A DNA stretch of 64,000 nucleotides from Eubacterium plexicaudatum ASF492 (GTDB taxonomy: Bacteria > Bacillota > Clostridia > Lachnospirales > Lachnospiraceae). Positions 58,097 through 64,000 of this stretch are shown here, one piece after another. A program made the position numbers and the translations under genes. The notes beneath the pieces were generated by a model. The model was not told where the DNA came from and did not search any database. It saw only the letters and a program-made list of their open reading frames with translations. Location: contig NZ_AQFT02000001.1 in NCBI RefSeq assembly GCF_000364225.2, forward strand, positions 5,576,001-5,640,000, read 5' to 3'. The first letter of the stretch is position 1; each line of letters starts with the position of its first letter.

Positions 58097-59281
58097 ATGG
58101 CAAACAAAGTAGTTTTAGCAGGCGCATGCCGTACCGCAATTGGTAAAATGGGTGGAGCATTAAGCAATACTCCGGCAGCAGATTTAGGAGCAATCGTTAT
58201 TAAAGAAGCGTTAAACAGAGCAGGTGTAAAACCGGAGCAGGTTGACGAAGTATTAATGGGATGTGTTATTCAGGCAGCTCAGGGACAGAACGTAGCACGT
58301 CAGGCTTCTATTAAGGCTGGTTTACCAAATGAAGTTCCTGCAGTTACATTGAACGTAGTATGCGGTTCCGGTCTGAAATGTGTCAATGAAGCAGCAGCTC
58401 AGATTATTTCCGGACAGGCTGACATTGTTGTTGCAGGCGGTATGGAGAATATGTCAATGGCGCCATATGCTATGACGAAAGCTCGTTTTGGTTATCGTAT
58501 GAATAATGCGACAATCATCGATACAATGGTAAACGATGCATTAACAGATGCATTTAACCAGTATCACATGATGATCACAGCAGAAAATATCTGTGATGAA
58601 TATGGTCTTACAAGAGAAGAACTGGATGCATTTGCAGCAAATAGCCAGCAGAAATGTGAAAAAGCAATTGCAGAAGGCAAATTTGATGATGAAATCGTTC
58701 CGGTACCGGTTAAAGTTAAGAGAGAGATCGTTGAATTTAAGAAAGATGAAGGTCCTCGTGCCGGCACAACAGCAGAAAGCCTTGCAAACTTAAAATGCTG
58801 CTCAGGCAAACAGGGTGGTCTTGTAACAGCAGGAAACGCATCCGGTATCAATGATGGCGCTGCTGCGATCGTAGTAATGAGTGAAGAAAAAGCAAAAGAA
58901 CTTGGTGTAAAACCGCTGGCAACATGGGTAGCAGGCGCACTTGGCGGTGTAAGACCGGAAGTTATGGGTATCGGCCCGGTTGCTTCCACAAAGAAAGTAT
59001 TGGCTCAGACAGGTCTTTCTATTGATGATATGGATCTGATTGAAGCAAACGAAGCATTTGCAGCACAGTCTGTTGCAGTTGCAAAAGATCTTGGATTCAA
59101 TATGGATAAGGTTAACGTAAATGGTGGTGCAATCGCACTCGGACATCCGGTAGGAGCATCAGGATGCCGTATCCTTGTTACATTATTATACGAAATGCAG
59201 AAGAGAAATGCAAAGAGAGGTCTTGCTACTCTTTGTATCGGTGGCGGCATGGGCTGCTCTACTATCGTAGAAAGAGACTAA
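58097..59281 (+). CDS. thl: Acetyl-CoA acetyltransferase (thiolase)
   Basis: Condenses two acetyl-CoA to acetoacetyl-CoA, the entry to butyrate formation. The start at 58097 follows AAAGGAGACG; the frame is open upstream. 394 residues. Nucleophile C89 in NVVCGSGLKC, His in GGAIALGHPVGASG, and the second Cys in LCIGGGMGCS near the C-terminus. First gene of the thl-hbd-bcd-etfB-etfA cluster. Codon choice is more biased than in neighbouring genes, suggesting high expression. Confidence 0.96.
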   Translation: MANKVVLAGACRTAIGKMGGALSNTPAADLGAIVIKEALNRAGVKPEQVDEVLMGCVIQAAQGQNVARQASIKAGLPNEVPAVTLNVVCGSGLKCVNEAAAQIISGQADIVVAGGMENMSMAPYAMTKARFGYRMNNATIIDTMVNDALTDAFNQYHMMITAENICDEYGLTREELDAFAANSQQKCEKAIAEGKFDDEIVPVPVKVKREIVEFKKDEGPRAGTTAESLANLKCCSGKQGGLVTAGNASGINDGAAAIVVMSEEKAKELGVKPLATWVAGALGGVRPEVMGIGPVASTKKVLAQTGLSIDDMDLIEANEAFAAQSVAVAKDLGFNMDKVNVNGGAIALGHPVGASGCRILVTLLYEMQKRNAKRGLATLCIGGGMGCSTIVERD

Positions 59282-59303
59282 TCGGCAGTTTTATGAAACA
59301 TAG

Positions 59304-59340
59304 AGGTTTATCCCGGCGGCGTTTGCTGTCGGGTAAACCT
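59304..59340 (+). other. Stem-loop between thl and hbd
   Basis: AGGTTTATCCCG pairs with CGGGTAAACCT (one bulge) around GCGGCGTTTGCTGT. There is no T run, so it may be an mRNA stability or processing hairpin rather than a full terminator. Confidence 0.6.
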
Positions 59341-59419
59341 GTTGTAGTATTTTTGCAATTGACGCGGAGGAAATCCGCAATACCGAATACATAGTTAAAA
59401 TATTTAAGGAGGATCTACA

Positions 59420-60258
59420 ATGAAAGTAGGAGTTATCGGCGCAGGAACAATGGGTTCCGGAATCGCACAGGCATTTGCACAGACAGAAGGTTATGAAGTA
59501 TGCTTATGTGATATCAACGAAGAATTTGCTGCAAACGGCAAAAACAAGATCGCAAAAGGTTTTGAAAAAGAGTTGCAAAAGGCAAAATGAATCAGGAAGA
59601 TGCAGACAAAATCCTGGCTAAAATTACAACAGGCGTAAAAGACATTTGTACGGACTGTGATCTGGTTGTAGAAGCAGCTCTGGAAGTTATGGATGTAAAG
59701 AAACAGACATTCAAAGAACTGCAGGATATTGTAAAAGCAGACTGTATGTTTGCAACAAATACATCTTCTTTATCCGTAACGGAAATCGCAGCAGGTCTTG
59801 ACAGACCGGTAATTGGTATGCATTTCTTTAATCCTGCTCCGGTTATGAAATTAATCGAGGTTATTCAGGGTGAAAACACACCGGATGAAATGAGAGATAA
59901 GATCGTAGAAATCTCCAAAGCAATCGGCAAGACTCCGGTTGAAGTAAAAGAAGCTCCGGGCTTTGTTGTTAACAGAATTCTGATTCCGATGATCAATGAA
60001 GCAATCGGCATTTATGCAGATGGTGTTGCATCGGTAGAAGGTATTGATACGGCTATGAAGCTTGGTGCAAATCATCCTATGGGACCTCTGGCATTGGGTG
60101 ATCTGGTAGGTCTTGACATTTGTCTTGCAATCATGAACGTATTGTATGATGAAACAGGTGATCCGAAATATCGTCCGCATCCATTATTAAAGAAAATGGT
60201 ACGTGCAGGCAAATTAGGTATGAAGACAGGCAAAGGCTTCTACGATTACAGTAAATAA
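59420..60258 (+). CDS. hbd: 3-hydroxybutyryl-CoA dehydrogenase, one frameshift
   Basis: Reduces acetoacetyl-CoA to 3-hydroxybutyryl-CoA. The ATG at 59420 follows AAGGAGG and gives MKVGVIGAGTMGSGIAQAF, the NAD-binding fold. The A-run at 59565-59569 is one base short; repair gives GFEKRVAKGKMNQEDADKIL and a normal length of about 280 residues. Later features: NTSSLSVTEIA, GMHFFNPAPVMKLIEVI with the catalytic His, and FVVNRILIPMINEA. It is the second gene of the butyrate cluster. Confidence 0.93.
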
Positions 60259-60301
60259 TGTGACCGTATTAACACCAACAGACAGATAGTAAGAATAAAG
60301 G

Positions 60302-60405
60302 CAGGCTGTAAGAAACAAAAAGCGAATATGGCTGTCGGCGGTTACTTTTTGCATCATCAGGAAGTGAGATCCGACAGTCATAAAGATGAGTGGACATACA
60401 GCCTG
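60302..60405 (+). other. Nested inverted repeats between hbd and bcd
   Basis: Outer CAGGCTGTA (60302-60310) and TACAGCCTG (60397-60405) are exact complements. Inside them ATGGCTGTCGG (60328-60338) and CCGACAGTCAT (60371-60381) pair with one mismatch. The two stems can stack into one structured RNA of about 100 bases. No ORF and no crotonase gene lie here. Confidence 0.55.
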
Positions 60406-60435
60406 TGTAATTAAGTAAATGGAGGAGTAAGAATC

Positions 60436-61590
60436 ATGGATTTTTCTTTAGATAAGAAACATGAAATGGCGAGAACTTTATTTAAAGATTTCGCTGAAAC
60501 AGAAGTAAAACCTCTTGCTCAGGAAGTAGATGAGACAGAGGTATTTCCGGCAGAGACAGTTGCTAAAATGGCAAAAGCAGGATTTTTAGGAATTCCGGTA
60601 CCAAAGGAATACGGCGGACAGGGCTGTGACCCTCTTACATACGTAATGTGTGTTGAGGAATTGTCAAAAGTCTGTGGTACAACAGGCGTTATCGTATCCG
60701 CACATACTTCCCTGTGTATTGATCCGATTATGACATATGGAAACGAAGAGCAGAAGAAGAAATATGTAACTCCGCTTGCAAAAGGTGAAAAACTTGGCGC
60801 ATTTGCTTTGACAGAGCCGGGCGCAGGTACGGATGCACAGGGCTGCCAGACAAAAGCCGTATTGGATGGCGACGAGTGGGTATTAAATGGTTCCAAATGC
60901 TTTATTACAAATGGTAAAGTTGCGGATGTTTATATTGTAATTGCTATTACAAGCGTTACGGAAGATAAGAGAGGCAGAAAGAAGAAAAACTTCTCCGCAT
61001 TTATTGTCGAAAAAGGCGCTCCTGGCTTCTCCTTTGGTACAAAAGAAAAGAAGATGGGTATCCGTGGTTCCTCTACATATGAATTGATTTTTGAAGACTG
61101 CAGAATTCCGAAAGATGCACTTCTTGGACCGGAAGGCAAAGGCTTCCCGATCGCAATGCATACTTTGGACGGCGGACGTATCGGTATCGCATCGCAGGCT
61201 CTTGGTCTTGCAGAGGGCGCACTGGAAAGAGCAATCGAATATACAAAAGAAAGAAAACAGTTTGGCCGCTCCATTGCACAGCAGCAGAATACACAGTTTA
61301 AACTGGCCGATATGGCAGCACGTATTGATGCGGCGAAGTTCTTAGTATACCGCGCAGCCGTAGCAAAAGCTACACAGAGAGTATATTCCGTAGAAGCAGC
61401 GAAGGCAAAATTATTTGCAGCTGAGACAGCTATGGCAGTTACAACGGAAGTTGTACAGTTATTCGGCGGTTACGGCTATATCAGAGAATATGATGTGGAA
61501 CGTATGATGCGTGATGCTAAGATTACAGAGATTTACGAAGGAACATCCGAAGTTCAGCGTATGGTTATCTCTGGTGCGTTATTAAGATAA
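60436..61590 (+). CDS. bcd: Butyryl-CoA dehydrogenase
   Basis: FAD-dependent reduction of crotonyl-CoA to butyryl-CoA; with EtfAB it bifurcates electrons from NADH to ferredoxin. 384 residues. Features: AFALTEPGAGTDAQG (FAD and substrate contacts), CFITNG, ITEIYEGTSEVQRMVI with the catalytic Glu. An insertion around TEDKRGRKKKNFSA is slightly longer than usual. TGGAGGAG precedes the start. etfB follows after 41 bases. Confidence 0.96.
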   Translation: MDFSLDKKHEMARTLFKDFAETEVKPLAQEVDETEVFPAETVAKMAKAGFLGIPVPKEYGGQGCDPLTYVMCVEELSKVCGTTGVIVSAHTSLCIDPIMTYGNEEQKKKYVTPLAKGEKLGAFALTEPGAGTDAQGCQTKAVLDGDEWVLNGSKCFITNGKVADVYIVIAITSVTEDKRGRKKKNFSAFIVEKGAPGFSFGTKEKKMGIRGSSTYELIFEDCRIPKDALLGPEGKGFPIAMHTLDGGRIGIASQALGLAEGALERAIEYTKERKQFGRSIAQQQNTQFKLADMAARIDAAKFLVYRAAVAKATQRVYSVEAAKAKLFAAETAMAVTTEVVQLFGGYGYIREYDVERMMRDAKITEIYEGTSEVQRMVISGALLR

Positions 61591-61631
61591 CAGGCAAATT
61601 TTAATATAGAATAATAAGGAGTGAAACTACC

Positions 61632-62417
61632 GTGAAAATCGTTGTATGTATTAAACAGGTACCAGATACCAAAGGCGGCGTGAAATTTAACCCGGACGGT
61701 ACGCTGGATAGAGCAGCCATGCTTGCGATCATGAATCCGGATGACAAAGCAGGACTGGAAGCAGCACTTAGAATTAAAGATGAAATCGGCGCAGAAGTTA
61801 CCGTTCTTACAATGGGACTTCCGAAAGCTGACGATGTGCTCCGTGAGGCTATGGCAATGGGCGCAGATAAAGCAATTCTTGTAACAGACAGAGTATTGGG
61901 CGGCGCTGATACATGGGCTACGTCTTCTACTATTGCAGGAGCATTAAGAAATATTGATTATGATCTGATTATTACCGGACGTCAGGCGATTGACGGTGAT
62001 ACCGCACAGGTTGGTCCGCAGATTGCAGAACATCTGGATCTGCCGGTTATTTCCTATGCGGAAGAATTAAAAATAGATGGTGACTCTGTTATCGTTAAGA
62101 GACAGTATGAAGACAGATATCATGAACTTAAAGTTAAGATGCCTTGTCTTGTAACAGCACTTTCTGAATTAAATGTTCCTCGTTATATGACACCAGGCGG
62201 AATTTTTGATGCATATGATGAAAAAGAAGTAACCGTATGGGGAAGAAAGGACCTGAAAGATCTTGATGATGCCAACATCGGTCTGAATGGCTCTCCTACA
62301 AAAATCGCAAAAGCATCTGATAAGGTACGCAAAGGTGCCGGAGAAAAGGTTACACTTGATGCGACAGAATCCGTGGCATATATCATGGGTAAGTTAAAAG
62401 AGAAACATGTAATCTAA
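61632..62417 (+). CDS. etfB: Electron transfer flavoprotein beta subunit
   Basis: Small subunit of the flavoprotein that passes electrons to Bcd and, in bifurcating systems, takes them from NADH. It starts with GTG, 10 bases after AAGGAG. 261 residues. MKIVVCIKQVPDTK is the typical N-terminus; TGRQAIDGDTAQVGPQIAE is the conserved flavin/nucleotide region. The partner etfA follows after 27 bases. Confidence 0.95.
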   Translation: MKIVVCIKQVPDTKGGVKFNPDGTLDRAAMLAIMNPDDKAGLEAALRIKDEIGAEVTVLTMGLPKADDVLREAMAMGADKAILVTDRVLGGADTWATSSTIAGALRNIDYDLIITGRQAIDGDTAQVGPQIAEHLDLPVISYAEELKIDGDSVIVKRQYEDRYHELKVKMPCLVTALSELNVPRYMTPGGIFDAYDEKEVTVWGRKDLKDLDDANIGLNGSPTKIAKASDKVRKGAGEKVTLDATESVAYIMGKLKEKHVI

Positions 62418-62444
62418 TTAAGATGAAGGAAAGTGGTGGAAAAA

Positions 62445-63485
62445 ATGGGTTTAGAAGAATATAAGGGCGTATATATCTACGCACAACAGGTAGATAACGA
62501 ATTAAGCAGTATTGCCTTTGAATTAATCGGAAAAGCAAAAGATCTTGCAAAAGATCTGAATACGGATGTAACAGCCGTTCTTCTTGGATCAAATGTAAAG
62601 AATCTGGCAGATCAGCTGGCTGAATATGGCGCAGATAAGGTTATCGTTGTAGATGATCCGGCGCTGGAAGTATATAAGACAGAACCATATGCACATGCAT
62701 TGTCATCGGTGATCAACGAATACAAACCGGATATCATGCTGGTTGGCGCAACTGCAATCGGAAGAGATCTGGGTCCTACCGTTTCTGCAAGAGTAGCAAC
62801 CGGTTTGACTGCAGACTGTACACAGCTGGAAATCGGTGATTTTCCGTTAAAGGCTGTAGAAGGCAAAGAGCAGAAGCATAATCAGCTGTTAATGACTCGT
62901 CCTGCATTTGGCGGCAATACAATTGCAACGATTGCCTGCCCGGATAACCGTCCGCAGATGGCTACGGTACGTCCTGGCGTTATGCAGAAGATTGAGCCGA
63001 TTGCCGGTGCAAAGGCAGAAATTATCGAATATAATCCTGGATTTGAAGTAAATCACAAATATGTTGAAATTCTCAACGTAATTAAACAGGCAAAGAGCGC
63101 AGAAAACATCATGGATGCCAAGATTCTTGTATCTGGTGGCCGTGGCGTAGGCTCATCTGAAAACTTCAAGATTTTACAGGATCTGGCAGATGTACTTGGC
63201 GGTATGGTCAGCTGTTCCCGTGCTGTTGTAGAAAACGGCTGGAAACCGGTAGATTGCCAGGTAGGACAGACAGGTAAAACCGTACGTCCTAATGTTTATT
63301 TTGCAATTGGTATTTCCGGCGCTATTCAGCATGTGGCTGGTATGGAAGAAGCAGATATCATTATTGCAATCAATAAAGACGAAGACGCTCCAATCTTCGA
63401 TGTAGCTGATTACGGTATTGTTGGTGATCTGAATAAGATCGTTCCGGCACTGACAGCTGCTTTGAAGGATGAGCTTGGCAAATAA
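62445..63485 (+). CDS. etfA: Electron transfer flavoprotein alpha subunit
   Basis: Large subunit, 346 residues from the ATG at 62445 (GTG codons at 62433 and 62436 are possible alternatives). The C-terminal FAD domain has GGRGVGSSENFKIL, GCSRAVVENGW-like SCSRAVVENGWKP, QVGQTGKTVRPNVYFAIGISGAIQH and AINKDEDAPIFDVADYGIVGD. Last gene of the butyrate operon, followed by a strong terminator. No ferredoxin domain is fused at the N-terminus. Confidence 0.95.
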   Translation: MGLEEYKGVYIYAQQVDNELSSIAFELIGKAKDLAKDLNTDVTAVLLGSNVKNLADQLAEYGADKVIVVDDPALEVYKTEPYAHALSSVINEYKPDIMLVGATAIGRDLGPTVSARVATGLTADCTQLEIGDFPLKAVEGKEQKHNQLLMTRPAFGGNTIATIACPDNRPQMATVRPGVMQKIEPIAGAKAEIIEYNPGFEVNHKYVEILNVIKQAKSAENIMDAKILVSGGRGVGSSENFKILQDLADVLGGMVSCSRAVVENGWKPVDCQVGQTGKTVRPNVYFAIGISGAIQHVAGMEEADIIIAINKDEDAPIFDVADYGIVGDLNKIVPALTAALKDELGK

Positions 63486-63510
63486 AATACATAGAAAGCA
63501 GTAATGCTAT

Positions 63511-63556
63511 AAAACCCGAAGGTTTCGGTATTCGAAACCTTCGGGTTTTTGTTTTT
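63511..63556 (+). terminator. Terminator of the butyrate operon
   Basis: AAAACCCGAAGGTTTCG pairs fully with CGAAACCTTCGGGTTTT around five bases, then T-rich. It may also serve the convergent minus-strand gene. Confidence 0.95.
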
Positions 63557-63575
63557 TATGATTTATTATCAATTA

Positions 63576-64000
63576 TTAATTAATACTCAAACCGGCGCTT
63601 GCATATCCGGCAACGGTATTGAGCAATGTCAATCCGCTTGCACTTGCTGAGAATACAAGCATCAGACGTGTCTGAGCGGTTACCAGAATATTGAGTCCCG
63701 TGAGTGCACCGTTTAACAATGTTCCGATTGATATAATTCCGCTAAGTGACGGTGACAGGCTGATCAGTGTTCCGGCAATTGGAGAAAATACGTTATTTGG
63801 CGTTGCCGACTGGTAGATCTGAGCGGTTACCGTAACGGTAGAGCCTACCAGGGAAAGAGCTGCCGTAGTACTGAAAAATGCACTGAACGAGGTAATAACA
63901 CCGGCACGTGGAACCTGGAATGCAAAGTTAGAAAGTGTTCCGCTTGCATTGGTAATATCAATCGTGGAACCTAACAGCGTAAGCCCCTGTGCGCTGCTTC
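63576..64000 (-). CDS. BclB-like exosporium protein, C-terminal part (runs off window)
   Basis: The minus-strand frame is open to the edge and ends AGLSIN at 63576. About 141 residues are visible, with AALSLVGSTVTVTAQIYQSA, then SLSPSLSGIISIGTLLNG, TRLMLVFSASASG and LLNTVAGYASAG. This pattern matches the C-terminal domain of BclB-related exosporium proteins, which in full length carry a collagen-like Gly-X-Y region before it; that part would be outside the window. Location on the spore surface is inferred. Confidence 0.72.
   Translation of the reverse strand, partial: SSAQGLTLLGSTIDITNASGTLSNFAFQVPRAGVITSFSAFFSTTAALSLVGSTVTVTAQIYQSATPNNVFSPIAGTLISLSPSLSGIISIGTLLNGALTGLNILVTAQTRLMLVFSASASGLTLLNTVAGYASAGLSIN

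Overview
The window looks like chromosome of an anaerobic, low-to-mid GC Firmicute of the Lachnospiraceae type (class Clostridia). Indicators seen in the sequence: a thl-hbd-bcd-etfBA butyrate operon with a Rex-type operator, the SCIFF peptide with its radical SAM maturase, a fused SecDF, DUF4250 and DUF975 proteins, A/G-rich ribosome binding sites and textbook sigma-A promoters. A BclB-like spore-surface protein runs off the right edge, which suggests a spore former or a relative of one.

Layout. 1-1000: remnant of an ISAs1-type transposase and AT-rich sequence. 1-10 kb: PHP phosphoesterase, RND exporter, aspartokinase, DUF975 membrane protein, then a cytidylate-kinase-like protein and an ArsB/NhaD-type carrier on the minus strand. 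10-18.5 kb: GH13 glucosidase, proC, leuA, a secreted Big2-domain protein, rpe. 18.5-27.5 kb: two tandem signal peptidases, a YbaK deacylase, SCIFF peptide and maturase, secDF, glyA, serS. 27.5-30.6 kb: ECF sigma/anti-sigma pair, tRNA-Gln(CUG), and a cobalamin riboswitch driving a DUF4430 lipoprotein plus an ECF S component. 30.6-36.6 kb: MarR-MATE operon and, divergent to it, a heterodimeric ABC exporter behind a leader that looks like a ribosome-controlled attenuator. 36.6-39.6 kb: csoR-copA-copZ copper operon. 40-49.7 kb: accessory region with secreted or surface proteins, a LytTR regulator with a decayed sensor kinase, an Rpn-type nuclease gene split by a small repeat element, and an LRR protein. 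49.8-54.3 kb: carAB. 54.3-57.8 kb: degenerate HD-GYP protein, SleB-type hydrolase, broken acetyltransferase. 58-63.5 kb: butyrate operon (no crt present).

Two patterns cut across the window. First, about 25 reading-frame breaks, nearly all repaired by adding one base to an A/T (twice G) run, affect even essential genes (serS, carB, lysC). This points to homopolymer under-calling in the sequence rather than biology, so most broken genes are annotated here across the break. Second, a family of long-hairpin inverted-repeat elements with AGAGCGTGTYT ends occurs at 30.6, 40.2, 43.8 and 47.4 kb. One copy interrupts a gene, and similar ends flank the SCIFF peptide gene. I do not recognise this family, and it is the best candidate here for something undescribed.

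All calls come from reading the sequence; no database search was run.
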